Of a DNA stretch of 38,172 bases, positions 15,269 through 23,887 are shown in pieces. Position numbers and translations under genes: made by a program. Below the pieces are notes generated by a model. That model was not told the DNA's origin, did no database searches, and was given only the letters and a program-made list of their open reading frames with translations. Source of the stretch: Acidobacteriota bacterium (GTDB lineage: Bacteria > Acidobacteriota > Vicinamibacteria > Marinacidobacterales > Marinacidobacteraceae); assembly GCA_009840635.1 (NCBI GenBank), contig VXNL01000024.1, forward strand, positions 1 to 38,172, written 5' to 3'. The first letter of the stretch is position 1, and the number at the start of each line of letters is the position of its first letter.

Positions 15269-16377
15269 TGCGGCGGGTTCCGGTGGAGACGCCGGGACAG
15301 GACGTTTCCTACGAGGTCGCCGTCGGAGACGGCGCGCTGGACGGCCTGGCGGCGTTCCTCGAGGAACACCACGCGGGTCGCCGGATCGCGGCAATCGGCG
15401 ACGCCGAGGCGCTCCGGCATCACGGGGACCGGCTGCGCGACGCGTTACCCGAACGGACCCCGGTCTTCGCAGTTCCATCGGGGGAGGCCTCGAAGACGCG
15501 GGCGGAGAAAGCGCGCCTCGAAGACGAACTGCTGTCCCGCCGGTTGGGCCGCGACACGGTGCTCGTCGGGTTCGGCGGCGGCGTGGTCACCGACCTCGCG
15601 GGTTTCGTGGCCGCCACCTATCTCCGCGGAGTCCCGTTCGTGGCCGTCCCCACCACCCTGCTCGCGGCGGTGGACGCCTCGGTGGGAGGCAAGACCGGGA
15701 TCAACACGCCCCACGGAAAGAACCTCGTCGGGGCGATCCGTCAGCCGGCCGCGGTCTTCGCCGACACCCGCTTCCTGGAAACCCTGCCCGAGCCGGAGTT
15801 CCTGAACGGAGTCGCGGAAGCGCTCAAGATGGCCGCCACCAGCGACCCGGGACTGTTCCGGGGCATGGAGACGGAGATCGGCGCGCTGCGGGCCCGCGAG
15901 CCCGGGCTCCTGACCCGGCTCATCGCCGCCGCGGTCCGCATCAAGGCCGCCGTGGTTTCCGCTGACGAACGGGAGAGCGGGCAGCGGGAGGTGCTCAACT
16001 TCGGCCACACCATCGGACACGGCCTCGAGAACGCGAGCGGCTACCGCCTCGCGCACGGCGCCGCGGTGGCGGTCGGGATGATCGCGGAGAGCCGGATGGC
16101 GCTCCGCGCGGAATACCTCCGGCCCGCGGCCGAGGATCGCCTGCACTCCCTGATCGATTCCCTCGGGCTTCCGGTCCGGGCGCCGGACGGCGTGGAACGC
16201 GGGCCGGTGCTGGCGGCGCTCAGGAGCGACAAGAAGGCGCGCGGCGGCGAGCCGCGCTTCGTGGTGCTGGAAGACATCGGCCGGGTCCGGGACCGGGACG
16301 AGCAGGGACGGCCGGCGTATTCCTTTCCCCTGCCCGCGGAGGTCGTGGACGCGGGGCTCGGCGCGATCGGGCTTTGA
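15268..16377 (+). CDS. aroB: 3-dehydroquinate synthase
   Basis: A 369-residue NAD- and metal-dependent enzyme, the second step of the pathway. Seen: VPSGEASKTR, GFGGGVVTDLAGFVAAT, PTTLLAAVDASVGGKTGIN, and the metal-binding NFGHTIGHGLENA with HGAAVAVGM. Complete length for the family. The ATG at 15268 shares its A with the preceding TGA (TGATG). A TTG three bases earlier is also in frame but less likely. Confidence 0.96.
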   Translation: MRRVPVETPGQDVSYEVAVGDGALDGLAAFLEEHHAGRRIAAIGDAEALRHHGDRLRDALPERTPVFAVPSGEASKTRAEKARLEDELLSRRLGRDTVLVGFGGGVVTDLAGFVAATYLRGVPFVAVPTTLLAAVDASVGGKTGINTPHGKNLVGAIRQPAAVFADTRFLETLPEPEFLNGVAEALKMAATSDPGLFRGMETEIGALRAREPGLLTRLIAAAVRIKAAVVSADERESGQREVLNFGHTIGHGLENASGYRLAHGAAVAVGMIAESRMALRAEYLRPAAEDRLHSLIDSLGLPVRAPDGVERGPVLAALRSDKKARGGEPRFVVLEDIGRVRDRDEQGRPAYSFPLPAEVVDAGLGAIGL

Positions 16378-17702
16378 TCGAGGTCGCCCCCGGGCCGGCG
16401 CCCCTCGACGCCGCGGTCCGGGTTCCCGGCAGCAAGTACGAGGCGAACCGGTTCCTGATCGCCGCCGCCCTCACCGACGGGACGACCCGCCTCAGCGGAC
16501 TTCCGGAGGGGGAAGACATCCGGGCCGCGATCTCGGCAGTGGACGCGCTGGGCGGCAGCGTGGCCGGCCACGGAGACTGCATCGAGGTGCGAGGAATCGC
16601 CGCCGGCGCGGGCCCGGAGCGTTCATTCGATCCCGGAAACCCCAAGCAGGTATCGGTCGGCGAGTCGGGGACGCTGCTGCGCTTTCTCACCGCGGCGGCG
16701 GCCACCGTGCCGGGACCCATCACCATCACCGGGAGCGGCCGGATACGGGAGCGGCCGGTCGCGGGTTTGGTGGCCGCACTCGGGACGCTCGGCGCCGACA
16801 TCGAGACCACCGGCGGTTTCGCGCCGCTCACCGTGCGCTCGGACAGGCTGGCCGGCGGGACGGTCGGGGTACCCGCGTCCGAGAGCAGCCAGTTCGCGAG
16901 TGGTCTGCTCCTCGCCGCCCCCCGCGCGGCCAGCGCGGTCTCGGTCGAGCTGCAGGGCGATCCGGTATCGGCTTCCTATCTCGACCTGACCGTGAGCGTG
17001 ATGGCCCGCTGCGGAGTGAAGGTCGAGCGGCCCGGACCGGGGCGGTTCCGGGTGGCTGCCGGCGCGCGCTACCGGCCGGGCGACCACCGGATCTCGCGAG
17101 ACTGGACCGCGGCCAGCTACTTCTTCGCCGCCGCGGCCCTGGCGCCGGGCCGCGTCACGGTGGATGGCCTCGATCCCGCGTCTCCCCAGGGCGAACGGGG
17201 CTTCGCCGAACTCCTGGGCCGGATGGGGTGCGAGGTTGTCGAAGAAGCCTCGGAGGACGGCGTTCGGGTGACGGTCACCGGCGCCTCCCGCCTGCGCGGA
17301 ATCTCGGTGGACATGCGTTCGATCCCCGACGCGGCCCCGACGCTGGCGGCGATCGCGCCGTTCGCGGAGGGAACCACCCGGATCCATGGGATCGGGCACC
17401 TGCGATACAAGGAGAGTGACCGGATCGCCGCCCTCGCGGACGGGCTCGGCCGTCTCGGAGCGCGCGCCAACGCGGCGGATGACGGCCTCGCCATCGAGCC
17501 GCCGGCGCGCGGCGCGTCCCTTCGGGCGGCGACTCTCGATTCTCACGGCGACCACCGGATCGCGATGGCAATGGCGCTCACCGGACTCCGCCTTCCGGGC
17601 GTTCGGGTCCGCACTCCCCGGGTGGTGGCCAAGTCGTTCCCGGGCTTCTGGCGCGCCCTCGCGGAGCTCGGCGTGCGGGTATCCGGCGAGGAGACCGGCT
17701 GA
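16374..17702 (+). CDS. aroA: EPSP synthase (3-phosphoshikimate 1-carboxyvinyltransferase)
   Basis: A 442-residue two-domain enzyme adding enolpyruvate to shikimate 3-phosphate. Family marks: RVPGSK near the start, GESGTLLRF, SSQFASGLLL, PDAAPTLAAIAPF (Asp base), RYKESDRI (Glu base), DSHGDHRIAMAMAL and KSFPGF. An oddity: the usual GSKSxSNR phosphate-binding loop reads GSKYEANR, so the Ser that contacts substrate in E. coli (Ser23) is Tyr. The other catalytic residues are kept. The start is TTG overlapping the aroB stop (TTGA). Confidence 0.93.
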   Translation: MIEVAPGPAPLDAAVRVPGSKYEANRFLIAAALTDGTTRLSGLPEGEDIRAAISAVDALGGSVAGHGDCIEVRGIAAGAGPERSFDPGNPKQVSVGESGTLLRFLTAAAATVPGPITITGSGRIRERPVAGLVAALGTLGADIETTGGFAPLTVRSDRLAGGTVGVPASESSQFASGLLLAAPRAASAVSVELQGDPVSASYLDLTVSVMARCGVKVERPGPGRFRVAAGARYRPGDHRISRDWTAASYFFAAAALAPGRVTVDGLDPASPQGERGFAELLGRMGCEVVEEASEDGVRVTVTGASRLRGISVDMRSIPDAAPTLAAIAPFAEGTTRIHGIGHLRYKESDRIAALADGLGRLGARANAADDGLAIEPPARGASLRAATLDSHGDHRIAMAMALTGLRLPGVRVRTPRVVAKSFPGFWRALAELGVRVSGEETG

Positions 17703-19795
17703 TGGCCGAAGCGGCGGTCCCCGCCGCTCCGTCGGGCGGGGGCGCCGGTTTCCCGAACGTCGTCCTCGTCGGCTCCCGCGCGTCGGGGAAGAGCCGGGCG
17801 TCCCGGAAACTGGCCGAGGCGGTCGGCTGGACGCGGATCAGCACCGACGAACTGCTGGAGGCGCGCCTCGGTCCCATCCCGGCATTCGTGGAGCGCTCTG
17901 GCTGGGAGCGATTCCGGGAGGAGGAACGCAGGGTCCTCGCCGACGTCACCGGCGAGCGGCTGATCGTGGACTGCGGGGGGGGCGTGGTCGAGAACCCCGG
18001 CAGCATCTCCCGCCTGCGGCAACTCGGGACCGTCTACTGGATCCGCGCTCCGGCGGCGGTGCTGCGCGAGCGGCTGTCCCGGCCGAAGCACCGGGACTCG
18101 CGGCCAACCCTGACCGGAATCGCGCCCGCCGAGGAGGCGGCCCTGATGTTGGAGCGCCGGACCCCCCTCTACCGGGAAGCGGCCGAGTCCGACGTCTGGA
18201 CCACCGCATCCGACGGGACCGCCGAGGAGGAGGCCTTCGAGACGTTGCTCCGGGCCCATTTCGGACCGCGGCTCGCGCTCACCGTCGCCGGAGCGGCAGT
18301 GGCGGACCTGCGCGCCGGCCTCGACAGGGCCATCGCCGAGTCCGGGCCGCTGGACCTGATCGAAGTCCGCCTGGACATACTCGAACGACCGGCGCCGGCG
18401 GACCTGCGCGTGGTTCTCGGCGACCTCCCCGGGCCCCTGCTGGCGCGCCTGATCGCCACCGTGCGCCGGCGGGACGAAGGCGGCAGCTTCTCGGGGAGCG
18501 AGGACGACCGGGTCGGACTGCTGGCCGAGGCCGCCCGGTTGGGCGCGGGCTACTGCGACCTCGAATTCGAGGCGGACCGGGAGAGCGGAGGAGCACACGC
18601 CCGCCGGATCCGGAGCGCGGCCCCGGCGGTACGGCTCGTGGCTTCGGTCCACGACCTGAACGGCGTCCCCGCCGGCTTCGAAACCCTCCCCGACCGGATG
18701 GCCCCCATGCGTCCGGCGCTCACCAAGGTCGCGGTGCGGACCGCCGGACGGGCCGACGTGGAGCGGGTCCATTCCCTGATTCGGGCCCAGGCGTCCCGCG
18801 AGACCCCTATCGTCGGGATCGCGATGGGGGACGCGGGAACCGCGCTGCGCGTCACCGCCGGTTCGGCGGGCGCGGCGCTCTCCACCTACGCGCCACCCGA
18901 AGGCCTTCCGGCGGTCGCCCCCGGGCAGCTCACGGCCGGGGCGATCCGGTCGCGGCATTGCCGCTGGGGGCGCCGACTCCACGCGCTGGTCCCGGTCTAT
19001 GGGGTGGTGGGCAGTCCGATCGGGCAGAGCCTCAGCCCGCCGATGCACGAGGCGGCCTTCCGTCGTTTGGGGATCGAGGCCGCCTACCTCCCGTTCGCCG
19101 TTCCCCCCGCGGAACTCGAGGACTTCCTGATGGCCGCGCGACTCGGCGGGGTGGGCGGGCTGAACGTGACGATTCCGCACAAGCAGGCGGTCCTTCCGCA
19201 CCTCGACTCCCTCGACGACGACGCACGCCGGATCGGCGCCGTGAATACCATCATCCCGATGAACGGCGGACTCGGAGGCGCGAATACGGACTGGGCGGGC
19301 GCCGTCCGCGCGCTCGAGGAAGCGGTCGCGCTGCCCGGCCGGCGAGCCACGGTGCTCGGGGCCGGCGGCTCCGCGCGGGCCGTCCTCCACGGTCTGGCGC
19401 ACAGTGGCGCGGAAGCGGTCGTCATCTCCCGGAACGACCGGAAGGCGGCGACGCTCGCCGACGAAATGGGCGTGGCGCATGCCCCGGCCGCCGCGCTGGA
19501 ACGGATCGAGGGGGACATCCTGATCAACACGACCCCGGTCGGGATGGCGCCCGACCACGACGGCTGTCCCGCGCCGGCCGCTGCCATCGCGGCCCACGAG
19601 ATCGTCTTCGACCTGGTGTTCCACCCCGAGCGAACCCCGCTCCTCCGGAAGGCGGCGGGGATCGGGAAACGCACCGTCCCCGGGCTCCGAATGCTCATAC
19701 TGCAGGCGGCCGCCGCCTTCGAACGCTGGACCGGCCGGCCGGCGCCGGTTCAGGTCATGGCGGACGCCGCCCGGAAGGCTCGCGATGCCCGGTAG
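17702..19795 (+). CDS. Trifunctional shikimate kinase - 3-dehydroquinase - shikimate dehydrogenase fusion (AroK-AroD-AroE)
   Basis: A 697-residue fusion of three pathway enzymes. Residues 17-185: shikimate kinase with Walker A GSRASGKS (24-31), substrate Asp in STDELLE, GGGVV and RTPLYREAA. Residues 190-415: type I dehydroquinase with LIEVRLD, SVHD (H317) and the Schiff-base Lys in ALTKVAVRT (K342). Residues 431-690: shikimate dehydrogenase with [28 protein letters not shown] (K494), NTDWAG (D530), GAGGSARAV and NTTPVGM. All catalytic residues seem present. The order K-D-E equals the C-terminal three domains of eukaryotic AROM, and the preceding genes aroB and aroA complete that order. The ATG shares a base with the aroA stop. 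Confidence 0.95.
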   Translation: MAEAAVPAAPSGGGAGFPNVVLVGSRASGKSRASRKLAEAVGWTRISTDELLEARLGPIPAFVERSGWERFREEERRVLADVTGERLIVDCGGGVVENPGSISRLRQLGTVYWIRAPAAVLRERLSRPKHRDSRPTLTGIAPAEEAALMLERRTPLYREAAESDVWTTASDGTAEEEAFETLLRAHFGPRLALTVAGAAVADLRAGLDRAIAESGPLDLIEVRLDILERPAPADLRVVLGDLPGPLLARLIATVRRRDEGGSFSGSEDDRVGLLAEAARLGAGYCDLEFEADRESGGAHARRIRSAAPAVRLVASVHDLNGVPAGFETLPDRMAPMRPALTKVAVRTAGRADVERVHSLIRAQASRETPIVGIAMGDAGTALRVTAGSAGAALSTYAPPEGLPAVAPGQLTAGAIRSRHCRWGRRLHALVPVYGVVGSPIGQSLSPPMHEAAFRRLGIEAAYLPFAVPPAELEDFLMAARLGGVGGLNVTIPHKQAVLPHLDSLDDDARRIGAVNTIIPMNGGLGGANTDWAGAVRALEEAVALPGRRATVLGAGGSARAVLHGLAHSGAEAVVISRNDRKAATLADEMGVAHAPAAALERIEGDILINTTPVGMAPDHDGCPAPAAAIAAHEIVFDLVFHPERTPLLRKAAGIGKRTVPGLRMLILQAAAAFERWTGRPAPVQVMADAARKARDAR

Positions 19796-20885
19796 CTCGA
19801 TCGGCCAGGCCTTCCGGGTGACGACCTGGGGCGAGTCGCACGGTCCGGCGATCGGGGTGGTGGTCGACGGCTGTCCGCCGCGGATCCCGCTCAGCGAGGG
19901 CGACGTGCAGGACGAACTCGACCGCCGGCGTCCGGGCCAGAGCGGGCTCACCACCCAGCGCCGGGAAGCGGACCGGGTGGCCATCGAGTCGGGGGTGATC
20001 GCCGGCCAGACCACCGGTCACCCGATCGCGATGGTGGTCCGGAACAAGGACGCCCGGCCCGCCGACTACGAGGCGCTCAAGACGGTCTATCGGCCGTCTC
20101 ACGCCGACTACACCTTCGACGCGAAGTACGGAATCCGGGACCCGAGCGGCGGAGGCCGTTCCTCGGCCCGCGTCACGGTGGGCCACGTGGCCGCGGGAGC
20201 GGTCGCCCGCCGGTTCCTCGAGGAGCGCTTCGGCGTCGCGTGCACCGCGTACGTGAAGCGGACGAAGGACATCGAGGCCGACGTCGATCCGGAGACCGTG
20301 ACCCGCGGCGAGGTGGAGAGAACACCGGTCCGCTGTCCGGACCCGGAGGCTGCCGGACGCATGGTGGAGCTGATCGAGCGGACGCGGGACGCCCGGGACT
20401 CCCTCGGCGGGGTCGTCGAGTGTTCCGTGCGCGGCGTCCCTCCCGGGCTCGGGGAGCCGGTCTTCGACAAGCTGGAGAGCGACCTCGCGAAGGCGATGCT
20501 GGCGATCAACGCCAGCAAGGGCTTCGAAATCGGTTCCGGTTTCGCCGGCACCCACCTCTTCGGAAGCGAGCACAACGACCGCTTCGTCGTGAAGGACGGG
20601 GCGACGACGACCGAGACGAACCGGGCGGGCGGCGTGCTGGGCGGCATCTCGACGGGGATGCCGATCGTCTTCCGGGTGGCGTTCAAGCCGACCTCGACCA
20701 TCGGCCTCGCGCAGCGGACCGTGGACTCCGCGGGGAAGGAAGTCACCCTGGAGGCCAGGGGGCGCCACGACCCGTGCGTCCTCCCCCGCGCCGTCCCGAT
20801 CGTGGAAGCCATGGCCTGCCTGGTGCTCGCCGACCACGCGCTGCGACACGCGGCGATCAGCACGGACATCCAGTCGTCCGACTAG
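19785..20885 (+). CDS. aroC: Chorismate synthase
   Basis: A 366-residue FMN-dependent enzyme making chorismate from EPSP, the last step of the pathway. Signatures: [51 protein letters not shown] and [14 protein letters not shown]. It overlaps the fusion gene by 11 bases and ends the operon. Chorismate formed here feeds TrpE/TrpG at the start of the operon and TyrA encoded at 8373-9461. Confidence 0.97.
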   Translation: MPGSSIGQAFRVTTWGESHGPAIGVVVDGCPPRIPLSEGDVQDELDRRRPGQSGLTTQRREADRVAIESGVIAGQTTGHPIAMVVRNKDARPADYEALKTVYRPSHADYTFDAKYGIRDPSGGGRSSARVTVGHVAAGAVARRFLEERFGVACTAYVKRTKDIEADVDPETVTRGEVERTPVRCPDPEAAGRMVELIERTRDARDSLGGVVECSVRGVPPGLGEPVFDKLESDLAKAMLAINASKGFEIGSGFAGTHLFGSEHNDRFVVKDGATTTETNRAGGVLGGISTGMPIVFRVAFKPTSTIGLAQRTVDSAGKEVTLEARGRHDPCVLPRAVPIVEAMACLVLADHALRHAAISTDIQSSD

Positions 20886-20904
20886 CGGCAGCCCGGATGG
20901 CGCG

Positions 20905-21090
20905 CCGGCTTGGAACGCCGGCTTCAGCCGGCACGCGCGGGCTCCGCGCCGCGCACGTCGCAACCCCATCCGGAAAAGGCGGTTCCCGCCGCGGCGTGGA
21001 GCTCAAGTGCGGAGGTGACACGTACTGCTTGGAACGCCGGTCTCCAGACCGGCACCGCGGTGCTCCGCACCGCGCACGCCGCAACGCTAT
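20905..21090. repeat. Composite two-hairpin repeat, locus 1
   Basis: Two units begin TTGGAACGCCGG at 20910 and 21029. Each has a first hairpin (GCCGGCTTCAGCCGGC; GCCGGTCTCCAGACCGGC) and a second with loop TCC (GCGGTGC-TCC-GCACCGC in the second unit). The two units differ by paired changes that keep the stems. The spacer at 20981-21028 (GGTTCCCGCC...) recurs in inverted form at locus 2. Together with the tRNA leader it fills the 292-bp gap after aroC; no gene is seen here. Confidence 0.75.
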
Positions 21091-21154
21091 CGACGTTCTC
21101 GACGCGTACGGCTCGGACCGACGACCTCCGACCGGCGCTCCAACAGTGTCAAGT

Positions 21155-21160
21155 TATACT
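21155..21160 (+). promoter_or_regulatory. Candidate -10 element for the tRNA-Ala
   Basis: TATACT, 18 bases upstream of the tRNA, inside the palindrome TCAAGT-TAT-ACTTGA (21149-21163). No good -35 is seen at the right distance. Confidence 0.45.
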
Positions 21161-21177
21161 TGAAGAAAATCCACCGG

Positions 21178-21253
21178 GGGCGGCTAGCTCAGCTGGGAGA
21201 GCGCGGCGTTCGCAATGCCGAGGTCACGGGTTCGATCCCCGTGCCGTCCACCA
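21178..21253 (+). tRNA. tRNA-Ala, anticodon CGC
   Basis: A 76-base cloverleaf. The acceptor GGGCGGC pairs with GCCGTCC, including the G3-U70 wobble that marks alanine tRNAs. D arm GCTC/GAGC; anticodon arm CGGCG-TTCGCAA-TGCCG with anticodon CGC reading GCG; T arm ACGGG-TTCGATC-CCCGT; discriminator A and CCA encoded. It stands 18 bases before lolA and is probably co-transcribed with or upstream of it. Confidence 0.95.
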
Positions 21254-21271
21254 CCGGGAGGAGAATCCAAC

Positions 21272-22000
21272 ATGCGACGAACCGTTTGTATGCGGATCCT
21301 CCCCGTCGTTGTCGTCCCTTTCGGTCTGGCCCTGTTGGCGTCGGCCGAGCCAGGAAACGCGCCGCCCTCGCGACTCGCGCCCGACCCCGAAGCGGTCGCG
21401 CTCATCGAACGCGTCGAGGCGTATCACCAGTCCCTGCCCCATTTCGAAGCCCGCTTCGAGCAGCGGTTCTCCCCGCGGATCTTCGGGCGTGACCGGGTGG
21501 AGACCGGCCGGCTGACGGTCAAGCGGCCGGCTCAAATGCGCTGGGACTACGAGGAGCCCGAACCGAAGGTCTTCGTCAGCGACGGAGCGAGCACCTGGTT
21601 CCACGTGCCGGCCGACCAACAGGTCGTGGTGGGTGCGTTCGGCGACAGCCAGGGTGCTGACGAGGAGGCCGGGGGCCTGAACCCCCTCGAGTTCCTGACC
21701 GGGGACGCCTCGATCCTCGATCACTTCGACGCGCTGCTGGCGAGCGAACCGCCGGACTCCGCCCTGCGCACCGTGGCGCTCGTCCCGCGGCAGACCAACG
21801 GGGAGATCACCTCGCTGTCGCTCACGGTGGGCGCCGAGAGCGGCTTGATCCAGGGGATCGACTCGGAAGACCTGGAGGGGAACCGGACGACGTTCCGCTT
21901 CACCGACTTCCGGTTCGGGACCTCCCCCGACGACTCGCTGTTCACCTTCACCATCCCGCCGGGGACGGATGTGGTGACCGCATCGGACATCCGCCCATGA
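21272..22000 (+). CDS. lolA: Outer-membrane lipoprotein carrier LolA
   Basis: A 242-residue periplasmic chaperone carrying lipoproteins across to the outer membrane. Residues 1-25 are a signal peptide (LALLASA). The fold is seen in EARFEQRF, GRLTVKRPAQMRWDYEEPEPKVFVSDG and the C-terminal FTFTIPPGTDVV. A strong GGAGGAG precedes the ATG at 21272. The frame extends further upstream but would run through the tRNA. Its stop overlaps the secretin start in ATGA, so the two are coupled. Confidence 0.92.
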   Translation: MRRTVCMRILPVVVVPFGLALLASAEPGNAPPSRLAPDPEAVALIERVEAYHQSLPHFEARFEQRFSPRIFGRDRVETGRLTVKRPAQMRWDYEEPEPKVFVSDGASTWFHVPADQQVVVGAFGDSQGADEEAGGLNPLEFLTGDASILDHFDALLASEPPDSALRTVALVPRQTNGEITSLSLTVGAESGLIQGIDSEDLEGNRTTFRFTDFRFGTSPDDSLFTFTIPPGTDVVTASDIRP

Positions 22001-23649
22001 CGTTCTCCGGAAGGCGTCTCCGCGCGGACGGCACCCTCGTGCTGCTCATCGCCGCCGGCCTCGCCGGCTGCGCCACGAGCCGCCACTTCACGGCGGGCGA
22101 GACGGCGGAACGGATGGGCCGCTACGACGATGCCGTGGTCCACTACGCCCGGGCGGTGGCGGAAGACCCCTCCGACTCGGCGGCCCAGCTCTCGTTGACC
22201 CGCGCCAAGTTGCGCGCGGCCGAGCAGCATGCCAGGGAAGCGGAGCGCCTCGCCGCGCTCGAGGACTACGCCGGGGCGGAAGACGCCCTGCGGGCGGCGA
22301 TCCTTCTCGCGCCGGAAGAGACGTCCTACCGGGACCGGCTGGGCGTGATCCAGGCGGCGGTCCAGGAGCAGGCCGAGGACGCGAGAGCGCTGACGCTCGC
22401 CGAGCTGAAGGAGGAGGCGCTGACCCGCCCGCTGGGTCTTGACGTGCCGGAGGACGCCCGCGCCCCCGCCAGCTTCGTGTTCCGGGATGCGAGCCTTCGC
22501 TATGTCCTCCTGACCCTCGGGGAGATCGCCGGCGTGAACGTCGCCTTCGACGAGGACTTCGTGGATCAGACGGTCTCGATCGAGGCGGAGGACTCCACCT
22601 TCGAGGACGCGATCCGGAGCCTGACCGAGACCACCGGGCACTTCTTCCGGGTCGAGTCGCCGCACCTGATCACCATCGTCCCCGACACCCAGAACAAGCG
22701 GCTCCAGTACGAGCGACAGGTCGCTCAGACCTTCTACCTCTCCTCGGCGGACCTCGTCCAGACCTCGGACACCCTGCGCATCGTCCTGGGAATCCGACAG
22801 ATCGCCACCCACGAGGGAACGAACTCGATCACCATGGTGGACACTTGGGAACAGGTCCGCTCGGCGCAGCGCATCATCGAGGCGCTCGACCGGAGTCCAG
22901 GCGAAGTGCTGGTGGACGTGGAGCTCATGGAGGTGAACCGGACCCACCTGGAGCAGTACGGCATTCCCCTGCTGTCCCCCCAGACCGAGGGACAAGGGAT
23001 TTCGGTCGCGCTCAACCCCCGGCTGGACACCGTCCTGCAAAACCCCTACGAGCGCGGAAACCTCCAGATCGCGGGACTCCCGGGCGCGATCCTGAACCTC
23101 GTCCGTTCCGACACCGACACCCACGTGCTCGCCAACCCGCAACTCCGGGCCTCGGACGGCAAGCCCGCGCTCGCCGACTTCGGCGAGCGGGTGCCGGTCC
23201 CGGTGACCACGTTCGCGCCGATCGCGACCGGGGGTCTGGCTCAGCAGCCAACGACGACGTTCGAATACGAGAACGTCGGGGTCAGCATCGAGGTGCTTCC
23301 CCGGATCCACCACGACGACAGCGTGACCCTCGAGGTCAAGGTGCGCCTCGACAACGTGTCGGGCACCGGCTACTCGGGACTCCCGACCTTCGGCAACCGG
23401 AACGTGGAGACGACCCTGCGCCTCAGGAACGGCGAGACCAGCATGATCGCCGGCCTCATCCGCCAGGAAGAGCGGAGCAGCCTCAGCGGCCTCCCCGGAG
23501 TCGCCGACATCCCGGTGATCGGGCGGCTGTTCGGCCAGAACTCCGACAACCTGACGGAGTCGGACATCATCCTGACCATCACGCCGAGGATCGCCCGGCG
23601 CGCCGATCTCGACCGGGAAACGCTGCTCCCGCACATCGTCAGACGGTAG
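21997..23649 (+). CDS. Lipoprotein secretin with N-terminal TPR (GspD/PilQ family)
   Basis: A 550-residue outer-membrane pore protein. A lipobox (GLAG-C25) ends the signal, so it is lipid-anchored. Residues about 32-115 form tetratricopeptide-like helices, 165-230 an STN domain (FVFRDASLRYVLLTLGEIAGVNV), 245-300 an N1-like domain, and 302-532 the secretin barrel (VLVDVELMEVN, TFEYENVGVSIEVLPRI, GLPGVADIPVIGRLF, DIILTITPRI). Secretins form gates for type II secretion, type IV pili or competence; no other such genes are nearby, so the system cannot be named. Translational coupling to lolA suggests that assembly depends on lipoprotein transport. Confidence 0.9.
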   Translation: MTFSGRRLRADGTLVLLIAAGLAGCATSRHFTAGETAERMGRYDDAVVHYARAVAEDPSDSAAQLSLTRAKLRAAEQHAREAERLAALEDYAGAEDALRAAILLAPEETSYRDRLGVIQAAVQEQAEDARALTLAELKEEALTRPLGLDVPEDARAPASFVFRDASLRYVLLTLGEIAGVNVAFDEDFVDQTVSIEAEDSTFEDAIRSLTETTGHFFRVESPHLITIVPDTQNKRLQYERQVAQTFYLSSADLVQTSDTLRIVLGIRQIATHEGTNSITMVDTWEQVRSAQRIIEALDRSPGEVLVDVELMEVNRTHLEQYGIPLLSPQTEGQGISVALNPRLDTVLQNPYERGNLQIAGLPGAILNLVRSDTDTHVLANPQLRASDGKPALADFGERVPVPVTTFAPIATGGLAQQPTTTFEYENVGVSIEVLPRIHHDDSVTLEVKVRLDNVSGTGYSGLPTFGNRNVETTLRLRNGETSMIAGLIRQEERSSLSGLPGVADIPVIGRLFGQNSDNLTESDIILTITPRIARRADLDRETLLPHIVRR

Positions 23650-23659
23650 AACTGCTCCA

Positions 23660-23885
23660 CGCGGCTCGGAGCGCCGGCCTCCGGCCGGCATCGCGGGCTC
23701 CGACGGGGTGTGCCGGCTGAAGCCGGCGTTCCAAGCCATGGGTGCGACCTCCGCTCTCGAGCCCCACGCCGAGGCGGGAACCACCCGGTCCGCTTGGAGT
23801 GGCGCCGTGCGCGGTGCGGAGCACCGCGCGTGCCGGTCGGAGGCCCCCACCGGGAGGACTGGCCGGCGTTCCAAGCCGGCCGCGT
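23660..23885. repeat. Composite two-hairpin repeat, locus 2 (inverted relative to locus 1)
   Basis: On the minus strand TTGGAACGCCGG begins twice (near 23735 and 23874), with the spacer GGTTCCCGCCTCGGCGTGG between, matching locus 1. At 23664-23700 lies a further hairpin in plus orientation (GCGCCGGCCTCCGGCCGGC). It fills the 238-bp gap between the convergent secretin and mpl genes and may serve both as a terminator. No gene is seen. Confidence 0.7.
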
Positions 23886-23887
23886 CC

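Noticed and set aside
17543..20014. Long open frame of about 820 codons on the minus strand opposite aroK/D/E
   Set aside because: It is Arg/Gly/Pro-rich, matches no family and lies opposite three clear catalytic domains; a GC-rich shadow frame.
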